Source: Pampus argenteus (taxonomy: Eukaryota; Chordata; Actinopteri; Scombriformes; Stromateidae). Taken from it: a DNA stretch of 64,000 nucleotides. The position numbers were made by a program, and so were the translations under genes. The notes beneath the pieces are model-generated. The model searched no databases and had not been told where the DNA came from. It saw only the letters and a program-made list of their open reading frames with translations. Where the stretch lies: assembly GCA_036937835.1 (NCBI GenBank), contig CM072874.1, positions 9,314,001 through 9,378,000 of the forward strand, read 5' to 3'. This document shows, in pieces, positions 47,891 through 59,722 of this stretch (position 1 is the first letter of the stretch; each line of letters opens with the position of its first letter).

Positions 47891-49009
47891 CAACAGATCT
47901 TTGTACCAATAATACAGGCCCACTACAACACCACCACCACCAACAGTCTTCCTGACCTCATCTCGAGCTCACGCAGTGTGTGAGCATCAGTCTGCTAATT
48001 GTTGATCCAAACGTCCTTCACAAAAGATAAGCACAGTACACACTTGATGTTAATTTAATTAATTCTTTATATTTACTTGCATTTCATAAACACACTTTTC
48101 TAACTTTAAATGTATGCAATGTCTATGAGAAAGTAACTATTTGTATCTTTATTTCTTTAAAATAATAAAACTAGGGCTCCCCATTTAAAGTCTTCCACTA
48201 CTACATAACCACCTAAACAAACACTAAAGTCTTTAGATACAACCTGGAGCAATTTATGCTATATCTGTACATCCTTTATTCCAATCTGTGTTGTGCTGAC
48301 ACCACACAAAGTGTAATCTTGAATATTAGACCATGCAATATGAGCAAATTAGTGCAGGAAAGAAAAAACAATTTGGAGAGAACAAAAAGATGTGTGCCTG
48401 TGTCTTCTAAGAGGACAAGAAAAGGAGAGTAAAAGAGGGGGCACGGTATGTAACATTTGTTGGATAAAGACATCGTGGGTCTTTAAGTGCTTAATAAAGA
48501 GACTGAATAAAGAATAAAGAGTGTCAGTGGATTAAGGCCAAGCAGCCGGGAGGGCGAACTGAGATTATCCCACTCTTAAATTTAAGAATAACTTGAAACT
48601 GAAAAAAAAAAATAATCTGACATTTTCTCTTGTTGGTAGCACAATAAGGTTGATCTGGTATGACATATTGTGATCAGGGGCAGTTGTACAGGTCAGTGGA
48701 GGTTTAATTCAAACACACGTCTTTCTCAAAGCCTCAATCAATGTTCAAATTACATTTTAATGTCCTTGACTTGCTTTCTAACATGGTGTCATGCACATAC
48801 AAGTAGATACATAATGGGTGCACACACACACACAGAAAATCCACTGCCGACTGTATTACTAAGTTAGCATTTGGTGAACACTTTTTAAAGATTTTACAAC
48901 TTAGTTTTGAGTAAACCTGGCACCCCTGGCAACACCTATGGTTGATTTTTAAACAATTTTCGGTAGATGAGTAGAGATAGAAGTGAGTGATAGTTTTCAA
49001 TTTATTTCT

Positions 49010-49450
49010 TATTTTTGCGGTGCAGTTATGTCATTCATAGCTGGGCTATGGCTTTCCTTAGTCTGGATGTACAACTGTGTGGCTGCAGAACAGCATCCAC
49101 AAACATGCTTTTTATTTATGGAATACAGAATACTGCCAGATTAACTTTTCCTGGCATAATCAAAGATCTAACTTGCTCAAACAATTTCTGACTGCTCCAC
49201 CAGATAGACTGCTTGTGTAGTAATACCGACAGCTTAGTTCATCATTTTGTAATGCCAGTCGATTATATTTTTTAAAATTCTCCCGGGCAAGGGATTTCAG
49301 TTTGCTAATTATCTAGGATTTTTCCCATGTGCTGTTTTTTTAATAGCTGCATCTTTAACCATCCCTGACAGCTGAAGCCAAATTCCTTCCAATGCTTGGC
49401 TATTTGTTTTTATTTTTAATAATTATTCCAATTTCGAATGATGAATATTT
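49010..49450 (+). promoter_or_regulatory. Candidate conserved non-coding block
   Basis: Long non-repetitive stretch with patches such as GTTTGCTAATTATCTAGGAT, CATCCCTGACAGCTGAAGCC and TTTTTAATAATTATTCC (homeodomain-core and E-box/TGACAG motifs). No open frame over 60 codons lies in it. The texture resembles deeply conserved vertebrate enhancers. Only an alignment can show whether it is conserved. Confidence 0.2.
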
Positions 49451-49930
49451 TCCAATCAACACAAAAATTTAAGGGTGCCAATGTAAAGTTGGTTTTGGAG
49501 AAATTAGAGTTTGGCTGTCATTTACACAATGATGCCTTCATGAAAAGACATCTAAAATGAACAGTTGAGAACATGTGATGTGGTTCACCGTAGACCAACA
49601 CAATTGCATCAGCACTGTAACCTGAATCCTTTATAGTTGTCACCTTTGTCTGGTTTTAAAATTGCTTCGAATCAGCTTAGAGTATGAAAAATCCATTTCT
49701 ACTAGATTCTCTTAGGAAGCATTCTCTTTTAAATAAAATAAAGACAAATGTAATAAAAACTCATTGAGACATGATGCTTTTCCACTTTTGCTCATGGCAA
49801 ATGTTTTGAAAAGAAAAGTATGTTACTTGAGCAAATTGCTCAGAGGAACACTGCATACCGTTTTTACAGGTCTTTAAGTACAAGATAATTTGTCAGTTTG
49901 AGGGTTCCTGAAAGTTCTGACTTCTTCTTA

Positions 49931-50045
49931 ATGCAACAGTAATAGAGTTGCTAAACAATAATGGTTAATCATGGTTAGTAGGTGAAAATGGTGCATGGAG
50001 GCAGAGTGAGTGAGACGTATAAAGACAAAGAGTGAAAAAGAGAGA
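49931..50045 (+). repeat. 115 bp direct repeat, copy A
   Basis: Runs from ATGCAACAGTAATAGAGTTG through GTGCATGGAGGCAGAGTGAG to AAAGAGAGA. It matches 50802-50916 with three mismatches (about 97% identity), in the same orientation and offset by 871 bp. There is no protein or transposon signature. The 64-codon frame starting at 50010 overlaps only the end. Confidence 0.9.
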
Positions 50046-50801
50046 ATGTTGATGAAGAGTATTATGGTTTGGTGTGAGCAAAAGAAATCACCCTGTGTTT
50101 ATTTTACACTGAGCAAGCTGCTCATAAAGAACAGCAGAGAACATAAGTTACATAACCTATTCTGCAAATGTCTTTACTGGACTGACATGGTACTGTTCAC
50201 CTGAGACAGGGACTGGCCAATCACCAGGTTATATACTTCTGTATAGGGAAGTGTTGTTGTAGGGAAGAATGAGAGAATCTGTTGACACGTGTAACCTTAC
50301 CTTAATTTATCTTGTTTACCTAATTTAAGTGAAATTTAACTCACTGTTTTTCATTGACCATTACTGGTTTGTAGATCAGTGTTTTAAATGAGTGGGTGCC
50401 TATTTTGTTTGTATGTGTTGTACCAGCCTGCTCATGAAAACACATATGCATGCCAAGAGTGGCGAGGAGTAATGCTCACTTCTGCCAAGTGCAAACAGTT
50501 TTGTGTACTGTCCTTTAGACCAATATTTATACTGGCCTAGTAAATGATGTCACTGTTAGAGATGATACCTTATTTAGATGTATTAAAGCATACATTGTAC
50601 ATCTTATACTGTAGTATATATATATATCTAAACTTGATGATTTCATCAAATAAAAACTGAGTGAAATAATAGCATATATAAAGCAGTTTTTAAAAAGTTG
50701 TAAGTTCAACAAACAAATAATACAATGATTTAGTGTAAATAATATAGGTTTCACAACATATAGACAAAACTTTTTTTTTCAAATGTTTTGTGAATTAGGA
50801 A
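50046..50801. other. Unique non-coding spacer between the 115 bp direct repeats
   Basis: AT-rich, with a short TATATATATA run near 50616. No inverted termini or coding sequence suggest that the whole interval is a mobile element. Confidence 0.65.
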
Positions 50802-50916
50802 ATGCAACAGTAATGGAGTTGCTAAACAATAATGGTTAATCGTGGTTAGTAGGTGAAAATGGTGCATGGAGGCAGAGTGAGTAAGACGTATAAAGACAAA
50901 GAGTGAAAAAGAGAGA
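50802..50916 (+). repeat. 115 bp direct repeat, copy B
   Basis: Second copy of 49931-50045. The differences are A/G in AATRGAG, A/G in AATCRTGG and G/A in GAGTRAGACG. Similarity ends abruptly on the left (different flanks) and fades into purine-rich DNA on the right. Confidence 0.9.
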
Positions 50917-52703
50917 GACTGCTGAGATGAGAGGAACACATTTTGTGCCCAGAGGACAGATGGTAAAGAGGATAGAGGAGAATAAGACTGAAAATTGGTT
51001 GAAGTGCAACACCTTGAGGAGTGTTGACATAAACAATTATACATTATTTATGCCATGGCTATTGAGTGTGAGGAAAGGACATTAAAAGCTTAAGATAAAG
51101 AAAGAAGGCCATTAATGTAAAGAACACATTTTCTATCACACCATAACATGAATATTCTGCTGACATTGTGCTCTGTAAATCATTGCAATTAGTGGATGAT
51201 GCGTGTTGCCAGAATAGACAACCTATGCCTGCGACAAAATTGTTCTTTTTGTCTGTCGCATGAGAACAGAGTGTCACACAAATACACACAAACACATACA
51301 CGTGTGTGCACCCTCGCATATACGCACGAACACACACACAAAAGCATGCAAGCTAATACACAGACACATACAGCAGGAACCCCCCTGGTGGATCTAATTG
51401 AAGAGATTAGATGTTATCCTGTTATATCCCAGCCAATTTCAGCCCATAGCCAAAAGTAATGGCTGAGAATTCAGGGGTTACATCACTCTCCACACACAGT
51501 ATAGCTGTTCCCTTGGAAACAACAGCAAGACAGTCTATAACAACCTGCCTAATGAACTCCCTCTAACTCACTCTGATTTCTTTAAACCTTTTCTTTGTCA
51601 ATTTCTTATGTCTGTCTAACTGTTCATTTACCCATTTCTGGCATTCCCTTTGCTGTTATTCCTTCATCTTTCTGCAGGAAAAAAAAGTTCCTTACTCAAC
51701 ACTTTTCTCTAGATTCAATCAAAGAGGATAAAACTTTACAATAAAATGATCCACACTATCTTAAGACAGAAGAGCAAAGGTTGTCTGGATTGGGGTTTGT
51801 TTCTCAGCGGGCTTCATCATATAAAAAATGAATTTTGAGGAGAACACAAACATATACAAGAATAATCATAAAGAGCATTTCAAGTCACATATCTCACTCA
51901 TCGAGTTGTATGTGACATGCTGTGCTCTCTCGGCTCAATCAGCATTTAATTAGTCTAAAAATATGTCCACTAGTAATGATTTACCAATGTTTACCAATAA
52001 TGACTCCACAAAGGCAAATATGCATGTGTGTGTATGTGTGTGTTTGTGCAGTTCTGTTTTAGAGTGTAGTACTTGTACGTGTATCCATGACCTCGTATAG
52101 TAGATACTAGATACTACTGGGACAGGAAGCTTGGGTGGACAGAATGTGGGTTCATCCACAAGGTGTGTGTGGGTTTCTACTTTCCATGAGATATATTGAT
52201 ACCATATGTATTTACACATGTATGAACTCCATATGTGTAGGTGCAGCACATACAGTATATATAAATACACTCCCACTCAGGGGCGGATGAGCTAAGTGTG
52301 ATTCCATGTGCTTCACAGCAGGTTGAATTTAATCTGTGCACATATCCTGGGAAAACCAAATGACCAATTAGGGTAATGTTTGCACCCTAATGATCTTATT
52401 TGTGTGCTGCAATAACAAAGGTTACAATACCCTTGACACCACACTCATATACACATCAGCACTCATACAGATCTGCCTGCTCTGCAGGGTTGTGTTTGTT
52501 TACCCAACAGTTTTGCTTAACCTTCATATACCCTCTCCAATCCTCTGTGACCTGGTAAAGGTCTCCATGCGCCCTCACTCCTCCGTTCCCCCACATTCTC
52601 CCAGGACCCCGCTCATCTTAACTCATGTCACCACTTATTCCCTCAATAAAGAACGGATTAATTGAACATAAATGAAAATAGACATTTGGAAATTGATTAT
52701 GCA

Positions 52704-52708
<5 letters not shown>

Positions 52709-52747
<39 letters not shown>
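52709..52747. repeat. (AT)n microsatellite
   Basis: About 19 uninterrupted AT units. Confidence 0.95.
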
Positions 52748-52750
<3 letters not shown>

Positions 52751-53911
52751 AAAATAATAATAGGGAAAATAAATAAATTATCAGACATCATTGAAATATC
52801 ACATTGCATATATTTACATCTTGCAATATTAATTTGTTCTTAAATAATATTTTTTCAAATAACAGAATTTTGGGAAACAAGATTTGAAATAAAAAATGAT
52901 TTCCTCCCTTACTATGGGCTAGCTTAAGGATTAATTTGCATTCATTAATAGAAGATAATCAACTTATTTTACTGTGTCAATTTAAAATAAAATTAATCAC
53001 TGGTCTGTATGTTTAGAGGTTGAGACTTTAATTAATTCATGGTAAGCAGGAACTCCTGAGCATTTATCCTCGGGGGATATTTGTACCCTATATAAATGAC
53101 GAATCAGACTGAATTTAAAAGATACCAGTTTCACTTTGGACAAGTTATATGTACTGTACCTTCAATCCAACATTAACGGTGTAGTTGTGTCGGAATGAGA
53201 AATATCCTGCCTACAGAACATGAGAGAAAATTTAGACTGAATAGGGGTCTGTTGACAGTGAACCAACCCACTCAGGTCAAATGAATTCAACTAATTATTT
53301 TATTTGTAGCTGAGTGGAGTTTGAAAAGTAAGAACATACACACAAAATACAATCCAATACACCCATACAGTAATACACTATACAGAGACAAAAATACAAA
53401 ATAAAAAACTGAACCATGACAAAAAGCACAATGCAACGCACTATAGGCATGAAGAAGATTTACTGTGATAACTTCCTGCTTCAAGCCCTTAATAGAAGAA
53501 TAATTTCCCACTTAATAAATTGGTTTCAGTGATGTATGCTGCCATGTCAATAATTAAAATAATGAATGGAAATAAGACTGGATAAAAAAAAAAAATCTCT
53601 CAAACGAAATGAAATGAAACCATTCTTTTAGCAGAGAATCAGAAAATATATACTTAAGAATAAACTGCATACCAGTAAATGCACTGTATGTTACCATTTA
53701 TTAGTTTAGTTAAGCAAATATGATTTCAGCTAAGCTATATCAGACTGGCCTGTAATGAGGGCAAAAAGGCATAAAAATCCATCACCGTCATGGCAAATTC
53801 TATGATTACTATTGATGCTGCTCATCAGGGATCTCATTGCCTCGTCTAGAATCGTTTGGCTCTGTCTGGCAGGGAGCTCTATGTATGTGGCTGACATGAA
53901 GCCTCCTGCTA

Positions 53912-53913
<2 letters not shown>

Positions 53914-53954
<41 letters not shown>
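53914..53954 (+). repeat. (GT)20 microsatellite
   Basis: Longest uninterrupted GT run in the window, about 41 bp. Confidence 0.95.
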
Positions 53955-53955
<1 letters not shown>

Positions 53956-54640
53956 TGTTGGTGAGGTTGTTTTGTGATTAATACTATTTGCTTCTGCCTC
54001 TCCCTCAGACCTTTCTTGGTCCAAGGTTAGTTGGAAGTATCTTCATATACTCATAGGAATATTGGAAAATGTTGTGACACAATACTGAAAAATATACAAG
54101 TTTAAGGCTGTATTTTTAAGTACCCACATACTGGATTTTAAAGTGTCTTACAAGGTTAAGTGATGGCAATCTAAAAATGTCTGTCTTGATACAGGACTTT
54201 CAATCCTTCAATCTCACAACATAAATACATAATAAAACATGTTTTGATACATCAATGTCAAGCTTCTGACATCATAAAATGAAAAAAAAAGCACAAATGT
54301 GTTTATAGTACACATACGCATACAACATATTAGTGCTTACTAAATAAGTGTTAAAAGTAGCAATGTTGTCTCTGTATTGGAGTTGGGTAAGTTCATCCAA
54401 GATTTATTTGTCAAAAACACTGCACAGTACGGTTACTTTTAACATTTCTCCTGTAAAAGCTAAGTACATTGTTTTAAAATGTGTCAAAGCCTAAATATCA
54501 CCTTTACATAGTGCTGTGTTGCACCTGAGTGGAACTGCTGACATGTCCATATTTAACATTTTGAGTGCTCAGAATACATGTAGCCCTTCTAATAAGTGAG
54601 AAACTGTGAATGACAGGCATAGTAAAAGCATGGGATCATT

Positions 54641-54965
54641 CTGACAACTTACAAGGCTGCCACCGCGGTTCATGACAAGAGTTCAAAAGAGCCTGAACAA
54701 ACCCTTAAAAATCACAATATAAGACAAAGCCTATAACATTATCCAGGGTTTAACGTTGGTAATAAAAGAAGTGCAAATCCAACTGCAATATCTTACAAAA
54801 TGCTGCTGCTCCCATTAATTACCCGGCAATTAAGTTGCCTATCATCATCTGTCATCTGTCACACGGGGTTGTATTTTTTTCCGCTACATTATCATGTAAA
54901 TTAACGACTCTTCAATCAATTAACATACTGATCCTTCTCAGTTAGTGCTTTAGATAATCAGAGAT
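54641..54965 (+). promoter_or_regulatory. Candidate conserved non-coding block with paired homeodomain half-sites
   Basis: Contains CCATTAATTACCCGGCAATT then AAGTTGCC. TAATT (54816-54820) and AATTA (54828-54832) form an inverted pair around ACCCGGC, and GGCAA/TTGCC forms a second inverted pair overlapping it. Further motifs are CATCATCTGTCATCTGTCA and CAATCAATTAAC. The block is non-repetitive. Homeodomain and TALE-like cores are consistent with an enhancer, but this is inference. Confidence 0.25.
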
Positions 54966-56506
54966 AATAAGAACTATTAAAAGCACAATGCACAACTATG
55001 GTCCTTTAACAGCAGGGAGATGTAAATGTTCTCTCCTAGCTGCATTATAAGATTTTCTATCTGCCCAACTATCTGCCAATAATCAATAGTGTTAGCCAGT
55101 CTTAATGTGTGTACCCCCCTCCAAACACACACCTGCAAATACTTTTTAAACTCTGACAGACTCCATGCAGCGTCGTGTTCAGTAACTGTGCAGAGCAAAT
55201 TGAAGTATGTTTTTCTTGAGGGTTCAACTATATTTATCTCGTTTCCACTTTCCCTTTCTACCCCTTTACTCCCCCACGTCCCATCCCCACTATCTCTGTA
55301 TATCTGCCTGATGACAGCTTGATTATGCAGACACTGTAGGAAAGACAAGAGGTTGGGAATAAATTGATATTAATAACTGTGATTTAGCTGGCAGCATCTT
55401 GGCCAGCCATTTTCACAGTTTGTTTTTTATTTGTGACATTATTTAGAAAAAAAAACGAACATTTGCTGACTAGAAGAGAAAAGTGGATTCAAGGGTAAAA
55501 TTGCAGTTGTGTATGATAATCTGGGCTAATTTCCACTGCAATTCACATCTCAACAATGATTTAAATGAAGACATACCACTGGGGGATAGATTTAGAATGG
55601 ATTCACTGATGTGCCAGACAGGCGTACGAAGGTAGCCAGACAATCCTTATTAATATGAACAATTACACAGTAGGGCAATGTCATTCAACTAGGCCGTAGT
55701 TTATTGACATTTGAACCAGATGAGAGATTGGGTTAGCAGGTCAAGCTGTGTGTATCAGAGGGGCATGGAATAAAAAAAAAATCACACCATAAATATTATA
55801 TAAAGTGAACAGGTTATGATAGACTCTCCTTGACCTGAAACATTATGTCTTGTTCTTTTTGTTGGTCTCTGTCTAAACATAGTGTCTGAACGTCTGCTCT
55901 GGTTTGAGTTAACATGGAACCATACCAACAAAACCCCAAACAAAGCCTCATAAAACAGGGCAGATAATTAAGAAAACAAATAGAGTTTAACAGCATGTTC
56001 CATTCTCAAGGCATTTCACTTCATTTTATTAAGTATGCAAACAGTCTTAAACTAGATAAAAATATTACAATTACACTGAAAAAAAAAGGGGGATAAACAT
56101 ATCACTGGCTACTGCACACACACACACGTACAGTATATGCAGAATGTAAATGAGTAGATAAGATGATAAATACTAGGAGGTGCCATTTATCTTTGAGGAG
56201 ATGAGCTGTAGTAATTAAGGTTGCTGACACATGACAGACTCCCATAGGGAGGCTGTAACAAAGTCAGACAGGGGAACAGCAAGCCTCTCTGCCGGTGCCC
56301 AACACCCTCTTAGTGGGGCGCTGAGGTGAACCTTTACTGTCTGGCGGCATGGTTGATGTATCTCCTGCTCTGCTCTCCTCCCATCCTTATAATGAGTATC
56401 TTAATTTGTGCAACATTTTTTTTTCACAAGCTATTTTTCCATTTACTCTCACTCCTGTGAACTTCCCAGTTGTTCAACAACAATAGCTTAACAAAGCTAC
56501 CTCTAT
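54966..56506. other. Non-coding DNA; 123-codon minus frame unassigned
   Basis: The frame at 54977-55348 (minus) has mixed composition but no domain I recognise, and no splice or promoter context. The patch at 56150-56400 (CTTTGAGGAGATGAGCTGTA, GTAATTAAGG, GGTGCCCAACACC) is GC-richer and might be a conserved element. Confidence 0.6.
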
Positions 56507-56514
56507 GGTATGAT
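56507..56514 (+). repeat. Left target-site duplication of the MITE (GGTATGAT)
   Basis: Eight bases immediately left of the element. They match the 8 bases on its right (GGTATTAG, 56782-56789) at 6 of 8 positions. Confidence 0.55.
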
Positions 56515-56781
56515 TAGGGCTGCCCTCTAATAATCGACCAATTATAAGTCAAAGTATTAGTTTACTATGTTTTCATTGATCAGATAATCAATCAAAAAAA
56601 ACCTCTAATTCCATTAGGGAGCCGTGCCATGTCAAAATTAGGTCAAAACCTATTATATAACTGCCCCCTAAAATATTTAAATAATTGAATGAATATCATA
56701 AATGTCTGATGAATAGTCCATTAATGCTTGAACTAAAGAATACTAGACGACTAGGACAATCTTTGGTCAGGGGCAGCCCTA
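56515..56781. mobile_element. Nearly complete 267 bp hAT-like MITE
   Basis: The left terminus TAGGGCTGCCC and the right terminus GGGCAGCCCTA are perfect 11 bp terminal inverted repeats. Degenerate subterminal TAATCGACCAATTATAAGTC and ACTAGACGACTAGG sequences lie inside. The flanks carry a probable 8 bp target-site duplication (6/8), the length produced by hAT-superfamily transposases. The element has no coding capacity and would have needed a transposase supplied in trans. Mismatches in the TSD suggest an old insertion. Confidence 0.8.
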
Positions 56782-56789
56782 GGTATTAG
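56782..56789 (+). repeat. Right target-site duplication of the MITE (GGTATTAG)
   Basis: Mirrors 56507-56514 with two mismatches. Confidence 0.55.
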
Positions 56790-57855
56790 ACACTAATGTA
56801 TTACACAGGGTAATAAAACAATCAGTGACACTCGACAGATGACATAATAAAGATATATAAACTTCTACCAAAGACAAACCCTGAAGCAATGAAGTAATAT
56901 ATTGTATATATAATGGATGTTTCTCTTCTTTTACAGTCATATCTATTTAACTCCAGTCATAAAAAGGTGGATATTTCTGTCCACAGTGTTACCAGGCTGA
57001 TGTGACATGTCATGTGATACGTCTATTATGTGGATTACTGTGTAATCAGTGTCTAAACATAATCCACTAGTAAATGTTTCTTTACAGTGAATCTCCTTAT
57101 AAACTGACATATATAAGACATATTGTCTTTATCCAGTAAAAGTATATTTGTGCCAATATTGCTATAACTAATGCAGGCTCTAAGACGAGCCTTTTTACAA
57201 ACTGCAGAGAATACTGTGGTATTATGTCAGACCATGGTTGAACAATGTAAGAAAGATTAAAATGCTATATTATAATTATTATAATTTCAAAACTCCTACA
57301 CGTGAATGGGCCTATTGATGGTCAGGATAATTTTGGGCTACAATTGGCCATAATCCATAACCCGCAGTGCAAATGAACAGTTTGAAGAGTAGATTCGAGT
57401 GCTGAACATTGTTTTTACTGGGAACTTGTGAGTGACATGAAATTTGATTTGCACTTCTTATAAGCTAAACAAGTGTGACCTGCTTGTTATTCACTGGATA
57501 AATGCACACAGTGCCAACACAGCATCGAAAGTGCCTGTTGGACTCCACTCAAACAGAGGAAATAATCTGCATGTTTTTACTGGCGCTCTGTGTTGATTGG
57601 CAAATGCTTTGCTTGAGTTATTCAGTGATGTTTGCTTGTCAGGATGTTGCATTTTTTTGTTATATTATCAAACCTGACACAACAAAAACAGTCAGACTTT
57701 CAAAATTTCAAATTCCCCAATTGCCCAGGCAATGCTTTCACTTCATATCCCACATTTATGTCCTGAATATGATAAAGCTTTATTACCGACATTCATCATA
57801 CTGATATTCAACCTGGGCCTATTTTTCGAGGCTTTTGCACATAAGGATGATTGAG
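56790..57855. other. Non-coding AT-rich DNA
   Basis: Nothing was recognised. A 100-codon plus frame at 57502-57804 has no domain similarity that I can see. Confidence 0.65.
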
Positions 57856-57866
57856 TTGATTCATTA

Positions 57867-58320
57867 ATGTCCCATGATCTGAGGAAAGTTATTAACAATA
57901 ATATTTCCTCTCTCCTAGAATACAGTAACTGCTCCAGTCTTATGCATCACATCTACAACTTGTTCAAAATGCTGTTGTTGGACCCGGCTGTTGGCCTCTC
58001 TTCACTTGCTTCCAGGGTAAAAAAAAAAAAATTGGTCTTTACACCTTATTGCTCATGTATTGTTTTTAAGACACATAATGCAATCTAAGATTTTAACCTC
58101 TCAAATCTTCTCCAGATCTCTTTGACCTAAATCTGTTTGCTGTTCCGTGGTCAAAACCAATACACAAGGGGATCATGCCTTTTCTGTCATGGCACAGGGA
58201 CTGTGGAAAAGCTTCCCTCTTAACATCGGGTGTAACCGTATAATCAAAATTTTGGAGACACGCCTCAAAGCTCTTTTTTTCCACTTCCATAACTTTTCCA
58301 GCTACACAATCACTTTTTCC
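57867..58320 (+). pseudogene. Frameshifted LINE ORF2 remnant (reverse-transcriptase C-terminal region)
   Basis: Read across three frames, this segment shows the conserved C-terminal landmarks of L2/CR1/Rex1-type non-LTR retrotransposon polyproteins. VINNNISSLLEYSNCSSL (about 57885-57938) corresponds to the 'ISSRLDYCNSLL' region. VQNA (57962-57973, another frame) corresponds to 'QRVQNAAARL'. DLNLFAVPWSK (from 58124) corresponds to 'L.VPR.K'. KTNTQGDHAFSVMAQGLWKS (from about 58150, third frame) then FPLNIG corresponds to 'KTYGDRAFS..AP.LWNSLP'. At least three frameshifts, an internal A13 run (58019-58031) and loss of the upstream RT and endonuclease domains make it a dead relic. Confidence 0.75.
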
Positions 58321-58420
58321 ATTACCTTGTATATCACATACCTACTGTAAGTTCTCTGATATCTTTGAGCTTCAAGTTAACCACGAATAAAACCACAAGA
58401 CATGAAGAATCTATTGAAGG

Positions 58421-58436
58421 TTTTTTTTTTTTTTTT
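58421..58436 (+). repeat. T16 homopolymer
   Basis: Uninterrupted run of 16 T. It lies about 100 bp past the LINE relic but on the wrong strand to be its poly(A) tail. Confidence 0.9.
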
Positions 58437-59622
58437 CATTCAAATGAATGAGTGGATATATTACTGTGTTAATAATTAGCACTTGATTCATTTATTTCAC
58501 AACCCCACACACACACCGTTTTTGAAAAAAAAATATTGTAGTACGCAATTATTCAGATCTGTGCAGCATATATTTATCTCAATAAAAAATGTAATTCTTT
58601 GCAAAAAAAATGACCATAACAATGCACAAGAACTATATTAATGCCCCACTTGTAATGAAAGTGACAAAGCACACACACACAGTCGTGAATGTGTGAGATG
58701 TAATAGACAAGAAAAAGACTGAGACTTGTTCTCCAAGGTGAAAAATTACTTAAAAAATATGACATGAACACACAAATCACTAAATCATTTACAATACATG
58801 AAACACTAGGGGTTCTTTAACCAGATGCAAATGAACAGTACATATTGAAATCTCCTGAATCCTATTACATCACTTACATGACTTATTATTTATCATGACA
58901 TCTTATTGTGACTGTAGAAGGTGGACTGGAGAGATTAACCAGCATGAAGGAACTGAAGTTAAAGAACATGCTGAACAAGAACACAATGAAACACTAATGA
59001 GAAAAGCCCTTTCGTCCCACTAAGCATGTCACCCACTGCCCCACGTCATCGGTTCCATGCTCAGAGAAATCCAATCTATCATAATTACATGGATGTCTGC
59101 CTATATTGATCACATGTTAGTCAGGCAAGACTGACAGTGAGTGGCAAAATTAAAATAGATGTGCGAGTAGCAGGCATGAGCCGAGGGACTTCTACTCCAC
59201 TTTGGCTGAATGGCTCACAAGTCTACAAGCCTTTAAGTGTCATTTTGATAGATCTCTTTGCCTCCCTCTCCTTCCTAAGCACACACACATACTGATTCAT
59301 TCGTTGGTATTATATGCAACCTGACATACAGCACATATTTAGCACATAATAGATATTGTAGAATGTAAGTGATGTTTTTTGTTTGTTTTGTTTTGGTGCA
59401 TGCAATAACTTCAGTGCAGTTCAACAGCATTTCTACTGTGTGTATAAAACCGAAGCTACCAGAGGCATATGAAATGTTTGAGCAGCCAAGTGTTTGAAAG
59501 TCATGAATTATATGTCACAACATACTGAGCAGTGATGGTATTGTGTATCTAATCCTAATAGTGCATCAGATGCCTGGTCCTTTGCAATGATTAACAATAA
59601 CTCAGAAGCATGCGTATTATCG

Positions 59623-59722
59623 TTATCATAATCATCATTATCATCACCCTACTTCCTACTGTTATATTGTTTTCAGCCTTTTCATAATCACCAAATTCAT
59701 CATCATCATCATCACTACAATC
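59623..59722 (+). repeat. Interrupted (ATC)n trinucleotide repeats
   Basis: ATCATAATCATCATTATCAT and, after a 45 bp gap, CATCATCATCATCATCAC. Confidence 0.85.

Larger units (their letters stand above)
46541..49000. other. Non-coding DNA with several microsatellites
   Basis: No gene was recognised. Multiple overlapping frames at 46645-47200 and 47325-47983 arise in pyrimidine-rich or TG/CA-rich sequence and share no protein signature. Confidence 0.7.
50917..54640. other. Non-coding AT-rich DNA with microsatellites
   Basis: No gene was recognised. Degenerate CA tracts occur at 51275-51370 and a TG-rich patch at 52020-52050. A long AT run and a long TG run are listed separately. Confidence 0.7.

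Noticed and set aside
47639..47983. His/Thr-rich frame after a Val-Cys run
   Set aside because: Built almost wholly from GT and CA microsatellites.
50046..50801. Interval between the 115 bp repeats as an LTR-type element
   Set aside because: The repeats lack TG...CA ends, and there is no primer-binding site, polypurine tract or gag/pol sequence between them.
54977..55348. 123-codon minus frame (longest in the window)
   Set aside because: No recognisable domain. It is interrupted by no obvious splice sites, but neither does it have any supporting context.
58421..58436. Poly(T) as the tail of the LINE relic
   Set aside because: The LINE coding remnant is on the plus strand, so its tail would be poly(A). 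The T run belongs to something else or is a plain homopolymer.
59623..59722. Possible CRISPR-like repeat array
   Set aside because: It is an interrupted ATC trinucleotide repeat, with no repeat-spacer structure, in a eukaryotic genome.
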